NCBI GenBank assembly: GCA_008933995.1
Contig: WARS01000016.1
Coordinates: 7,230,215-7,294,214 of the forward strand
Direction: 5' to 3'
DNA from: Datnioides undecimradiatus
Lineage: Eukaryota; Chordata; Actinopteri; Lobotiformes; Datnioididae
Length of the DNA stretch: 64,000 nt
The translations under genes were made by a program, and so were the position numbers. The notes beneath the pieces are model-generated. The model searched no databases. It had not been told where the DNA came from and saw only the letters and a program-made list of their open reading frames with translations. Positions within the stretch are counted from its first letter, which is position 1. Each line of letters starts with the position of its first letter. Positions 34,577 to 48,100 of the stretch are shown in pieces.

Positions 34577-37500
34577 AGATAGACAGGCAGGCCGAGAGAC
34601 AGAAAGGAAGAGGCGTGAGTTGAATGACACTGCATACTGATGCGGGCATGGACAACTTCCTGTCTCGCTGATTAGCGGCTTTACATCCTCTCCTGGGATT
34701 GGCAGGATTTTGGTTCATGTGATGTATGATCTATTTTCACCATGGCAACTGCTGGCTCAGCTTAGTTAGTTGTAACTCTCTGTGTCAAGAATACTGTCTT
34801 TTGCTCATGCACACATTTACCCACACACACAGTTATCGATGCACGCACACACAGCTGTACTCACACCTGGAGACAGATATAGATGTACACCTGGAAACAC
34901 GTGTATATACACCTGGAAGTTTACACACACACATACACACCTTGACTGCATGTTCATATGGTGAGGTGCAGATAAACATAGATTTAGATCAGTGATGATG
35001 CTCCATCTGCCTTATAAAGGAATACAAGGTCTTTAGTGAAGGAGATATGGAGGACAGTGAAGCTTTAACTTGTCTTCTGTTTGCCCTCTGTCAGAGTGAC
35101 CAATCACAAGCTGCCCTGCAGCCCTGTGGCCTCCTATTGGCTGAATTTAAGACAGACAGGCAGCTTGACCAACAGATAGCGAGGAAATGAGTGCGGTTGG
35201 CAGAATTTGCAGAAATTGGTACATTTTCTTGGCAAGGAAATAAAGGCAGGCCAGCTTAATGCATTCTGAATGCTATAGTGTTTCAGTGTGAAATATTTAT
35301 GTGATTAAATATTTTATTGTGATATGCTGAAGTGGTAAAATGAAAAAATAAAATCTATCCACCACCACCATCATCAGAGCTGTAAGTCTGCCTTTGTTCA
35401 CATCATCTTTAAATAATTCCTTCTTTGCTTTTTGCAATGTGAGAAACTCTTTATTAAAATTATATTTTGAGACCAAGATCCAAGAATGTGTTAAGCATAT
35501 TAATCAACATCTGCTGGAGGACCATAATTAGATATAGTACTCGAGTTATGATGAATTCATTAGCAGCATCAGGCAGCAGCTGTGTGTTGGCTTTATTTTT
35601 GGATTAAGCTGCTCATGTTGAAGGATTGCAACCCCTCCTACTGCGCTTTATTTGCCTCTTTATATAGGGGGAATGCGCAGATTTAGACACAAGGTTAAGG
35701 AGTCAAATGAAAGTCAGACAGGAAGTGGTTTTATTCCAGCGCTGTCCATTAATGTAACTGCAGGTGAGCTTACTGTAAATCATTCCCTGCTTTCATTCTG
35801 CAGGAACATTATACAATATTATGAACATTTGCATCATCTAGACTCATCATTATTATCATCATCATTATAATCAACATCCTGTAACACTGACATCGTCATC
35901 ATCATCCATCCTCATCGTCACCAGCACCAGCAGATAAATTGACATTCAAAAATGTAGAAATTCACCTTTGTGGTTCTCATATCGTTGCTGCTGTGTTAAT
36001 AAAATAGAATCTTAGCCTACACATTTTACATACCATGATATCTCCTGAATAAGCCCTTCTGTACATCTGCTTCAGTCTACATTTCACCCCGTACCCGTAC
36101 AATAAATTGTCTTCAAACGTCAGGAGAGACGGGCCAGCTCCAGCTTCAGACAGCAGGGGGCAATCTAAATCTGCAGACCTCTGATCACATGCTCCACACT
36201 CACCTGCGTCTGAACTACCTCTACCCTGAGTATACTAAGACAGAGAAAGGAAAGTGGACAGGAGGGGGTGTGAGAAACTAAGCTGACATTCGAATGGGTG
36301 GGATCAGGAAAAAGCGAGGTAGAAACTACTAAAGCCTAGGTCACACTACATGATTTTAACTTAGAGGCTCTAAGCGCAAATTGATTTTTCCTGACTGTCA
36401 GGGTCGGATGGATTCGGGTGTGGGAAGTTTCTCAAACATCACAAAGATGTCTATGTTTGGTTTGGCCAGGGAAGACTGCAATCAGAGAATGGTCAAGCAA
36501 CGCCCAGTGGCAGTTTAGCTTGGATTAAGAGGTACGAAAAATGGGAAGATTGGTCATTTTGAAATAACAAAAAGTTAGATATAAGATTCTTCTTTTGCTC
36601 CACTTTTTACAAGCTTCTGTACAATTTGTTTTTTGGAGGAATAAGTGTCTGATAAAATGTGCCTGCAGAAATCTATATAAGCGTGCAATTACAAATCAAG
36701 CATTTACATATAAAAATCTTTGTCTTCTTTAACTTTTGTACGATTATCACTTAAAAATCAAGTTCTCTTGTAAACATAAACTGTAATTTCTGCACCTTGA
36801 GAGAAAGAAATTAAGAAGTTTTACTTAGAGTAAACACTTCTGGAAAACCAGAGATGTACAAGAGGACTGAATGAGATGCTGTGTGTGTAGCTGGGAAAAG
36901 TGGTCATTTACCCAATCAAAAGAAAGTTATTGTTATTATTTTAAGCAAAAATGTCAAATATTCAATAATTTAAGCTCTTCAAATATATGGATATTTGGCT
37001 TTTCCTTGTCAAACATTATATCTGACTGAATGTCTTTGGATTTGGAGCAAAATTATTAAAGGACCAAAAGATGAGCTGATTTATCAATACAATAATCTGC
37101 TGATTCAAAGAAACATTTGGTGCAGTCTGTAGTTGTGTTATGTCTTCGTCAACATGTCTTTGTGTGCACAAGCACATCATTCAGTAACTTTATCTGTGCT
37201 GCACCTTACAGGTAATTTTGTCTTGTACTCTGACCAAGGCTTAAGGTGCAAGGAAAAGAATGAGAGTGAGGGCAGAAGAAGGAGAGCAAGCAAGGGGAAG
37301 GTAAGAGTTTGAATAAATATAGCAGGGGTGTGACTACCATGTCTGAACTAAAGCTAGGATTATGTTAGAAGAAAAGGAAACGTCTTCTTGTGTGCATCTT
37401 ATGTGCAAATAGCACAAAGGGTCTTTGAACTCATACACACTCATACACACACACAGTCTGAAAGAGTTCTGCTTAAACACCCTGTGAAAATCCTGTGATT

Positions 37501-37649
37501 GAACGGGACGAGGTGAGGGGAAGGGCCCAAAACAGGAAACTGGTATCTTTCCTGGCTTAGACTGTGGCTCCTGCCCCTCTCGTGTGCTTTAGCAGCACAT
37601 CAGGCTTCTCCACTTCCGAGTATAAGCTATCCAGCATCACAGAGTTTGA
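34577..37649. other. Intergenic region between convergent syngr3 and cacna1h
   Basis: It holds the 3' untranslated region of syngr3 (AATAAA at 35239 and 35346), CA-rich sequence near 34800-34950, an ATC/CAT-rich stretch near 35840-35930, and the 3' untranslated region of cacna1h at the right. A CTCF-like motif (ACAGCAGGGGGCA, 36150-36162) lies between the two gene ends. No gene seen. Confidence 0.5.
36150..36162 (+). promoter_or_regulatory. CTCF-like core motif between convergent genes
   Basis: ACAGCAGGGGGCA matches the vertebrate CTCF core with one mismatch at its first position. Its place between two convergent genes suits an insulator, but this rests on the motif alone. Confidence 0.3.
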
Positions 37650-38351
37650 TTAGTCGTCCACAGAACTTCCCTCTGCTTGATTAGGAGTGAGGGTTGTGGC
37701 ATCAAATGACAGAGTCCGTCTTCTCAGTTCGACACTGCTGTCCATCAGCTGGGTTGCCATAGTAACTGGCTCCTCTCCTGGCGGCGGGCTCATCCTCTGC
37801 TTCCTGTTCCTGCCTGACACCGGAGACACTGATTGGCTGAGGCGGCTCCTGTGCTCCCCGGGGCTTGGGGAGAGGTGTCTGCTTTTGTGTGAAGGGCTGG
37901 GAGGAAGTTGTGTGTGTGTGTGTGCGAGAACTGAACTGTTAATGCGGCTGACTTCCTCGTCTGTGTCGTCTAACTGGGGACCGGGGTCAGAGCCGGGGCT
38001 GGGGCTGGCCGCCCCGGAGCTACAGAGCGGCGCTGATAGTGTGGATTCACCACTGGGGAACTTCAGACTGGACAGGCTCTGTGGGCTGACAGGCCTCTTC
38101 TCGACATCTGTTCCTGGCTGCGAGCCACAGATGGCCTGCTCAGGTACATGTTCTTGCCCAGTGGTTTCACTGTGGCTCCGGCTGTGGCTCCTGCATGAGA
38201 TGACCCTCTGGGGGTGTGTATATTTCAGCGTGTGTACACTGGACGATCGCTGGCGCGGTGGTGTGGATGAGACGGCGGGCACAGTGAGTTGAGGCTCTGC
38301 CAGGTCGTCAGCTGAACCGCTCTGATCCAGAGAGTCACAGCGCACAGCCTC
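37650..38351 (-). other. cacna1h: cacna1h last coding exon: distal C-terminal tail
   Basis: It opens [11 protein letters not shown], like the RQEAVHTDSLE block of mammalian Cav3.2, and closes with [23 protein letters not shown] and VDD. In between it is Ser/Pro-rich and probably disordered, with RSHSRSHSE and an acidic [13 protein letters not shown] patch also found in Cav3.2. Many Ser-Pro sites could be phosphorylated. A (GT)-derived His-Thr run lies at 37910-37925. Confidence 0.85.
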
Positions 38352-41300
38352 CTGCAGACACAACATGTGCACAAACACACATAAACAACACAAATTTCAG
38401 TCTGTGTTTGGTTGTGCAAGTAAAATATTTTAAAAATATTTATACATTTAAAAAAATGTATATTTTTACATTTTTAAAAATGCACAGTGCACGCAAGTCG
38501 CTACGGATCAAAACACATATGCAGAATTTTTACATTATTAACACAAAAATGATCACTTCCTCTGCAGAAGAATAATTTTGAAATAGTTTTTTATACAACA
38601 GACTTGGACTTAAACTGATATTATGCTAGCTGGTCTGGTAACTACTCATGAAGTATTCACTTCCTTAAGCGATGACACGATAAAACATGGGAACCCAATC
38701 TAGTGTCACACAATTGCAACTGTGGATTTTATTCCCCATGTTGTACAGTTGCGTCAGTGGGGGAATGTATCCCTTCACTGTCAGAATGAAGAGGAGAAAC
38801 ACATGTACATATACACATGTGAGTCATCTGAGCTTTAAAAAACACACCAGCTGGGTTGGACGTTTTAGTCTGTTTAGTACTACAATCAAGTAACTACAAT
38901 CAAAGCTCCTTCAATCAAAGCTTTCTTAAGATTTTGCAAATGTAGCTGTCACGTTTTAGTTTTGTCTTTGGATGTTGCCTTTTTTTCATTCTAAGGATTA
39001 AATGGCTTCCATTCATTTCCAGCATGAAATTCAATTAGCAGACTCCATCCATCACAATATATGGTCTGCATAAATCACCGTGAAAACTACATTATCTTTG
39101 GATATTAATGCAGTTTCATTGTGGACTTAAGTCTGCACTTTACAATAATGTAACTTGTAACAATATAACAAAAATGAATACCTATTGCATATTTATTGCA
39201 TATTTAACATATTGTGTATAAGTAACTGCTAATAGCATTTCAAACAATATGGAAATCTATGGATGCACAGAATAGCCTTAAGATAATGACAGAAGTCTTA
39301 TTCTAAAATTTAAAAGAAAACAGGAGAGGAGAGGAGAGGAGAGGAGAGGAGAGGAGGTGATAATAGCACACCTGTCTTCGTAACTGTCTGCTTGCAGTGC
39401 GGAAGGATGCTGGTCTCTTCAGGGCTGAACTATCTGGAACATAGGAGGGACTCAGCTTGTTTCTGTCTAAACTGTCTTCAGGGCTGAGCCAATGAGAAGG
39501 ACGTCTGCTGGCACTGTAGGTGTGACTCAGTCTGAGTGAGGAATGTCTGTCCATACTGTGGCTGTACATGAGTTTCGGCCTGTCTGTGCTGTGGTCTGGA
39601 TTGATCCTGTATCCGTCCATACTGTGAGTAGAGCTCAGTCTGTGGCGGTTTATTCGATGTGCCGGGCTAAACTTGTATCCATCAATACTATGAGCAGAGT
39701 TGAGTCTGTGTCTCCTTATCCTGTGAGCCGGACTAAACCTGTACCCCTCTGTACTGTCGGCTGGACTGAGTCTGTGTGGGGAATGTCTGTCGATGCTCTG
39801 AGAGGTGCTGAGGCAGATCTTTGGCCGTAAGCTGCGTCCAGACCCAAGCGAAGCGTGGCTGATGACTGGCAGAGCTCCTGGAACCTGCAGCAGTGAGCCG
39901 CCTCCACTGGAGCCCAGAGATGACATGGAGCCTGCACAATATATTGTGGCAAACACCACATGGACATAAGGATGGAAAGACAGAATGAGGTATAGTTTTA
40001 GTTAAGAGGAATGTGCTATTGAAAACAAGAATTGTCAAGAATCCGCCTGAAGTCAAGACAATTCTTGATTTCAGGTTGTTTTATTTAAGAATCAGTAAAA
40101 CAAGGATTGCCCGTTAACAAGTATTGTCTGTGTATCAGAGAACTGATGTAACTTGTTCTTTTGAGCCATAGACTATTGTCCAAAACTACTGAAAACACTT
40201 CAGTGAACCACAGTGATGCACTGGGTGACATTTTCTGGAGGAGAGGAGAGGAGAGGAGAGGCCACGACCAATTAAACTAAACACTGCAGTTTATTTTGAC
40301 TCGGTCCCTCACAAACTGTGCTGTTGCTGTAAATACCCACTTGAGCACCCAGCACGTGACAGTTCGCATCTGAAAGTAGACCTCAACAAATACACTCCCG
40401 TTTCAGTAAAATTAGCTAAAGAACACAGTCTCAAATTAAACAAGCATGTGTGTATATATTTTAAAAATCATGGTCTTGGTCTTTTAATGGAATTTTTAGA
40501 TGATGATAAAATATAGAAGCCCTAAATGTTTAAAAAGGTGTCAGTCTGTGTCTGTTTCCCTTTTTTTCTATGCCTTCAATTACACACACAAGATGTGGTG
40601 AATGAGAGCCTTTTGTACGTAATTTTCAAATTTAAGCCCTTATTTACTCTTTCACTGTACATTTCTCTTGATTGATTCCATTTTATGTCTTTTATCTGGG
40701 TTAAAAAAAAGCTTATAGGATGTGATCAGCAGTAGTTAAAAAAAGAGTTACCCATGTGTTTGGCAGGAATACACTCATCCAGCTGTGACTAATATCAAAA
40801 AATATCTTCCGCTTAATAATAAAGTCTACAATAACAGTGCCTCACGTTGTAGCACATCACATCTAAACTGCCTTCATTGCTATTTATGGAAACAATAATC
40901 TTTACAGCAATCAGTTAGTGGTTATAGGCCAGTAAAAACTGTTCCTTAATTTAATTGGCTATAAACAACCAAATTACCTGAGTAGCTGTAGCCGGAGTAG
41001 GCCTCGTGGCCAATGGGAGGATAAGGGGAGCATCTGAGTGGCTGAACGTAGCTGTCGCTGGGGAGAGACAGCATGCGTCCCATGCTCAGCAGGTTGCCAT
41101 GGGAACACTCCTCATCCTCAACCTGCACCTGCAACATGAGATCATCACCACTGTCATCGTCCTTGTCACCTCCACTCCTGTCTCTTTCACACAGGCAGAA
41201 ACATGACCATGCAGCGTGTCCGTTACCTGTGCAGGTGTGTCCACATTTGGCCCCAGGTCTCCTCCCACGGATGCAGTGCTGAGGCGACGGTTGGCCTCCT

Positions 41301-44300
41301 CCCTCTCCCTTCTCTCCTCCCTCTCCTCCATCTCCTCCAGCTGTGCCTCCTTGTTGCTGTCCTCCAGGTGCTTCATCAGAACGGCAACGACCACATTGAC
41401 CAGCACGAACTGAGCTGTCAGGACGAAGGTGACGAAGTAAACGGGAGAGATCAGGGGCAGGTAGGTGAGGCAGTGGCGATCCTGCGGGCGACACTCTCGC
41501 AATGTGTCCTGGACAGCCGAGGTAAGAGAAGACAATGCAGGTTACACAGAATGAAGAAAATGCATAATAGATACAGGTATTTAAGGTGATATTCATATAT
41601 ATTAATGCACCATGGTGTATTTCCCCCCTTCTCCAACAGAAGGAGATGTTGTTCCAAGCGTGAGGAGACTGTCACAAAAGAATAATACACTCGCCTAACC
41701 CTCTAATGTCAGCAGCTCTTAGTCTGTCATAAAAACAGTGATCTCCTCCCTTCTTATTGCAACGCCCGTCTCATAGTCGATGCTTTGAGACACACTCATA
41801 TGCACAGGCACACACACACAGGCTTTGGCATCTCTCCACCTTCTTAAAAACTCCCACAGAGCAAAAGGAGGAAAGAAAAAAGAAAAGTAACCTTCATAAT
41901 CCCATTCCAGTTGTCGCCAGTAGACACCCTGAAGAGTGTGAGGAAAGCCATGCCAAAGTTGTCAAAGGTAGCGTGGCGACTAAGACCCTCACATGGGTTT
42001 TCATCTGAACACTCTGAAAGAGGATGAAAAGAGGAAAAGAGCGTTAGAGGCTGTAAGTGTGAGAGAGGAAGGCGAGGGGAGAGAAGAAAGGGAATCGTGT
42101 GTCGATTAGAACACTGATTCTAAATTGACATAATTAATGTATGTAACACAACAAAATTTATGCATGTTACGTAATCCACGGATATCTCACCAGTGTCAGC
42201 TGAGACACACACACGCACACATCAGCACCGATTTATATGCATGCACACACTCACGTGCTCGCCCGCGTACTAACTCACACGCACATGCATGCACGCACAC
42301 ACACACTAACCCAGTTTTCCAAAGAGCTCAACTCCCAGAGCTGCATAGATGAAGAACAGCAACATGAAGAGCAGACCCAGATTCCCCACCTAGACAGACA
42401 CGTTACACGCACACACAGATATATACAGTGTATGATACACAGAAAAAAAGACATGTACAGTATACATCAAGAGAGACGTGAACATGCCAACAGAGAGAGA
42501 GAGAGAGAGAGAGAGAGGCCGTAGACAGAGAAGCCTTAGTGTATTCATGTTTACTACAACTTAAAAACTATCATGATTCCTGGAGGTGTGGATCCTGGAT
42601 CCAGCCTGCACAAATCACAAACTTTAGCCCGTTCATTCACGAGGACTCGGTGTGCCTTTCCCCAATGTTATGAGGTATAGTGATGTCTAATCTAATGATG
42701 GATAAATGTATTGATGGAGGGCAGGGGGAAGAACACTCGGACGCCACTGGAAAGACCTGGATTTAATCCTTAGCAATGATCTGTCACTTCAAAGGGAACT
42801 GGAATTATACTTGTAGGTGGGAAGGCAGTGAAGGATTATGGGTATTTCGCTGCACTGAGGGTTCCTACTGTTTTTGTTGGAACACATAAGTAGATAAACA
42901 TGGGATCTCGGAGGGATATAGTTTTGGAATTGCAGACCTAAATTTGGGAGGAGAAATCAAAGTGGATGTAATTCGGCTGCATTTCAGGAGCGGTTTAAAA
43001 ATGTCTATTTGTGCTGCATGTCTACCTGTTTGTTCTCGTTTACCCTGCACCACCTACCCTGCGCCTTTCAGTCTCTACTCTCTCATTTCTGGAACAATCC
43101 CCTGAGGCTCTGCTGAGCCCAGGTGTTGCGGTATATCCTTCATGAAGCTTTCCTCCTGCACTAGGAGCCTTCATCCTGGTCCAACATTCTCATTCCCCAA
43201 TAACTAGTCACTAATACCAGAGTCACATTGGTGGCTAGTAATGTTCACCATGTAGTTTAACATGCTAGCATACTAACCTTTGCTAATGCAAATACAGCTA
43301 AGGCTAATGAGAATGTAATTTGCTTTGCAAAACAAAGCGGCTCACAGATATGATTACAAATCTTTCCGGTCTTATTTGAACTAGTGGGTGCAGTCCATCC
43401 AGCAGTTAAAAAGATATTTCACTCAATAGGACAAATCAGGGGATCACTGAAGTCATATGTCTCTATCCTCTGGAGACCATGAATCTCTTAAACACATTTT
43501 AACCAACCAACTGACAGTGCCTTTCTTGAAACCAAACCAGTAACGTGCCTCCAAACAGCCATAAATGATGGTTTAGTTGCGTATGAATGTCTCATTCACA
43601 ACTACAGTGACTACAGGACAGGACAGGCAAATAAAGGACTATACATAATCAGAATTATAAATCGCATTTTCTGTATCACTGAACTAGATAAGCTTTAGCC
43701 AATCAGATATGAGCAATTGTGTGTATCTAGTATGGTGAATTGCTGGTAGCTTGTAGCTAATTCTTCTCTTCACCTCACAAGCATCGAAACAGCAGAGAAA
43801 AATACTGCAGCTGTGATAGCTTGACAGAGTTTTACAATCCTGCCTCACAGGAGAATAAACTGCAGTGTGGTGTCTTTGTGTGAGATAAGCTTTCAGACTG
43901 GACTCCCTGGTTCATATTTTATGTTCTCCTTGATACCCAGCAGCAACAACAATTGTACCAAAGCAGCCGTGAAGTTATTTGATTTAATTGGTGATCTATC
44001 AGCCACATTGATAAATTTAAGAATCGGCGATTGGCCTTTAGCTAAACATGAAGATGACTTCATGCTTGTTTGGTGGTTATTTGGTGTCACTTGATTTAAC
44101 AGTCTGTTGGGGGAATCAGTGGTGTTAGTAAATGATGCAGTGGACAGTCCGTGCCAGCCCTGATAAATCACTAAATAAAACAAGCTGTCTGCAATTCCTC
44201 AGATCTGGAAGCAAGGCTAGCAGTTAAAGAGACATCTTACATTTTAGAGCATCAGCACCACCTCTTACCTGAGGCAGAGCTTGAATCACTGTGTCCAACA

Positions 44301-45072
44301 GAGCTCTCATTCCTGTAGCCATCTTCAACAGCTTCAGCACTGAAACATGGCAATGTGTCAGCTCTTATCAGCCACATATCATCTGTGTTTTTGTGTTTGT
44401 GCAGCACTGTGTGTGTGTGTGTCTGTGTCTGTGTGTACCTCTTGTTATCCTTAAGACTCTCATGATGCGTATGATGGTGGGGTTGATGGGGAGGGAAGCA
44501 TTCAGGTCTATTTCCTCTAGAGTGATTCCCATGATGGACAGCAACACAATGGCGAGGTCCAGCTGGTTCCATCTTGAAATGCACACACACACACACACGC
44601 AATTTCAGTTTCTCTAAGGATGTAAAAGCTGGATGTTTGTGAGTGTCTTTGTATTCATGTGAGAGCTTGATTACCTCTCTTTGAAAAAGCGGCGCAGACC
44701 AAAAGCGATGAGTTTGAGGATCGACTCGATGACAAAAACCACCGTGAAGACGTAATTGCAGTACTTCAATATCTCCTCAAAGTACTGCAGGACACACACA
44801 CACACACACACAGACACACACTTCAAAAAAACCCACTGTAGCTGTACTGTACCACCGCACACCGCTTCATTACTATGGTTCTAGGCCAGGTGGTAGCAGG
44901 TGTTGCCATGGTTACCTGCGGCTGGTTGTAGTGCTCCATGCTCATGGTGAGGAGGTTTGTGAAGATGATGATGGTGATGAAGAGATCCAGGTAGTTGCTG
45001 GTGCACACAGTGTGGATGGAACGGCGCAATGGGGAGTAGTCAGCGTAATACGGCTTCTCCTGGGCCCCTGTG

Positions 45073-45112
<40 letters not shown>

Positions 45113-48100
45113 GGACAGTCATTAAAATGCTTCTGAAAGAAAAATATAATGTGGGCTATGAAGTCACTGATGAAGTGGATGCCAAGTGGCGCACTGCTGT
45201 GTGTGTGAGTGTCCATATGTGTGTGTGTGTATACGGACTAAAAGTGCCACCTCAGGAATTCAGTCCTATCCATCACGCTCACACACACACTCCATGGCAC
45301 CTCAAGGTGTCTTTGGGCAGAAACCCTTGCTGTCTGCTGCCAGACAGTTAACTGACTGAGAGGAAAGCACTACTAGAGATTACATTGCAGAGAGAGAAGG
45401 ACAGGGAGAGACGGAGACACAGAAAGAAAGGAGTGTGTGTGTGTGTGTGTGTCTGTGTGTGTGTGCTTGTGCATTATCGTTAAGTGTGTTTCTTAGCATA
45501 CCATGTACAGAAATTATGCATGTAGTTATACAGTATGTATGCAGAGAAAAGAGGTTTATCGTGTGTGTGTGTAATATTCCATCTAAAATATATGGCCTGA
45601 AGTATATGGACCAGCTGTTAGGAGTATGTTTGGTCTCGGGATGTTTTAGAAAATATTAATGCTACAGCATTCAACACACTGACAACTGTGTGTTTTGTCA
45701 TTTCAACATGACAATGTCCAGTTGTAAAAAGAAACATCTGTAAAGGAATGGTTGCTTGGCCTTTGGGATAAACGGCAACTCAAACTGTGAGCCTTATTGC
45801 CCCATAATAGTTGCAAACCTCTCTGGATGAAGCTGCATCACGTCACAGAATTTGATTGTTTTAAATATTACACACAATGCCCCAACACTAATGAAAGCAT
45901 CATTGCATATTCATTTCATGTCATACCAAAATCATTTAATATATAAGCCACAAGTGAGATACCCTGATCGTGGGCTGTTGTTGCCGGTACATATTGGATA
46001 CTGGGAGTGAAGCTCTTGTGGCTGAATGAAAGCAAACACCTTCAGGCAGCTTCACAAATCTTGTGGAAAGAAAGAGTGAGGGCTGTTGTTGCTGCATATT
46101 TACGCAGATGGTTTTGAAAAGACATATTACAAAAAAAAAAAATCCCATACGGGTGTCCACATACTTTTGGCCATATATGGTATGTCTGGCACCCCTCCCC
46201 ACTCATTCCCCTTCCGCTCTCTCACTTCTCCTCCTCTTCTCCAACCGTCTCTGTCGTTTCTCCTCCCTCAGCCGCGCCTCCTCCTCCTCCTGCTGCTGGC
46301 GACACTTGTGAAAGTTTTCCACGACCACGCCCACAAACATGTTGAGCACAAAGAAGCTGACGATGAGGAGGAAAGAGATGAAAAACAGCAGCATCCAAGG
46401 GTTGTTGTTTCTTATTGGCTGCGAAGGGATGGAGAGAGAGAACATGAAGAGGAGAGAAGAGGAGAGGTAGCAAGGGAACAAAGGGGAAAAAAAGGGGGAC
46501 CAAAGAGTGACGAAAGAGGAATGGAGAGAAGGGAGAAGAAGAGAGAGCATAAACAGGGAGACAATGTAAATCCTGAGTCAGCAGTGAAACTGCAAGCTCT
46601 GTCAACTCACATCTATGTATCCATCTGACTTTTTTCTTTCCTTACACCTCCCTTCTCTCCTGAAATATTTTCCCTCTATCTGCTTGAAACAAACAAGATC
46701 AAACGGTGCCTGAGACTGACACAAAACAGAACCAAAACACACTCAAATATAATATATGCTTGCTGAATGGTCTGTATGTTTCCCTGATATTCATTCTGAC
46801 GTCTCACACCCTTTCTCTCGCCTCTTCTATACGTGCGTGTGTGTCTCTTCACCTGCTGGTCCACTCCGACAGCATCCAGGCCATCATACATGATGCTGAC
46901 CCAGCCGTCTTTACATGACAGCACGAACAGTGACATCAGCGCCTGGAAGAGTGAGATACATATAAATCAACATCATGCGGTCAATCAGTTTGTAAGAGCA
47001 GGTGTCAGTCTTTGTGTGTGCGAGTGTGAGACAAACCTGTCCCAGGTTGTCAAAGTTGTATTTCCTTCGAGCCCAGCGGTATCCTGCCTCTAAACACTGG
47101 GTTTTATTGGTGATGTTACTCACATCGAGCCCGTCGCAGTAGAAGAACTTCCCTTTGAACAGCTGCATACACAGACAGATGTGCGCACACACACATAAAC
47201 ACACACGAGAACACTGTAACCTCAAGGTAATGTAAACAAAGCTTTGCAGAGCAGGACAAGATTGATGTATACAGTAAATTACTCTGCAACAGCCAATAGG
47301 CCTACTGTATGGTCCAGCTAAGATATCTGAGCACCATCTGGTCCAGTCTGCCTCACAGTCACTACAAGCACAGAAACATTCCAGCATGGAGCGTTCTCAC
47401 TACAGCATTATCCAGTAGTGTGTTAATATATGCTTCAGCATTCATCAAGCACCATTTCCTGTGCAAGCATTAATTTAAAAACTTGGAGGAATGATTGCAC
47501 AAAAATGGAGACCACAACCCAGAGGAGAAAAACTAACAAAGATAATTATATAAATAAAAATGGAGAAAAAAATGCTGTTGTAAGGAAGGATATTATGGCC
47601 TGGGGAGGTGAAAGATCAAAAGGCGTAATAAAATAAACATGTTCTTGTGTTACATATTGGGGATACATGGAGGGTACCAAGATGAATCTGGCCCACAGAC
47701 TGAGAAGCTCTGCTTTGTAATACTGATCTTATTGATCCTTTCTTTTCATCATGGTACAATAGGACTAAAAGAAAATATTCAAAAAAAACCTTAAACCTCA
47801 TCGATTTGTTTTGAATATTTAAAGAAACGATAAATATTTTACATACATTTTATCATTTATTATCAGCTAACAGCTACAAAGTTACATTTAAATTTCATTA
47901 AAAATAACATTCTCAGCACAGTCCCTCTGTAGTTGAACTACTGTTTTTTTTAATTACTTCCAGGGACTCTGGTGCATAATCAGCTCATTTGCATTTCCTC
48001 CCGATTTTTCTCTTCACTTTTTATTACCTGAAGCATTTTCTGAGTCGTGCCTCATTTGTTTTAAACCATCAGTGATCAGTGTCTTCTTTGCATTAGAAAA

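Larger units (their letters stand above)
41227..45067 (-). other. cacna1h: cacna1h domain IV region
   Basis: Eight exons from the III-IV linker end to IVS6 and the proximal tail. Landmarks are IVS1 ([11 protein letters not shown]), the IVS4 voltage sensor ([13 protein letters not shown]), IVS5 ([23 protein letters not shown]), the pore aspartate in TGDNWNG, and IVS6 ([22 protein letters not shown]). After S6 a long Glu/Arg-rich helix ([14 protein letters not shown]) follows, as in other Cav3 channels, which lack the IQ motif of Cav1/2. Confidence 0.9.

Noticed and set aside
37687-38292. A 201-codon plus-strand frame opposite the cacna1h last exon
   Set aside because: It is the antisense shadow of a GC-richer coding exon; the minus-strand frame matches Cav3.2.
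39543-39830. A 95-codon plus-strand frame with a VHTV-like repeat
   Set aside because: Antisense reading of the 33-base coding repeats; no independent evidence.
46086-46628. 180-codon plus-strand frame opposite cacna1h domain III
   Set aside because: It runs from a transposon tail into the antisense of a Glu/Arg-rich coding exon; a shadow.
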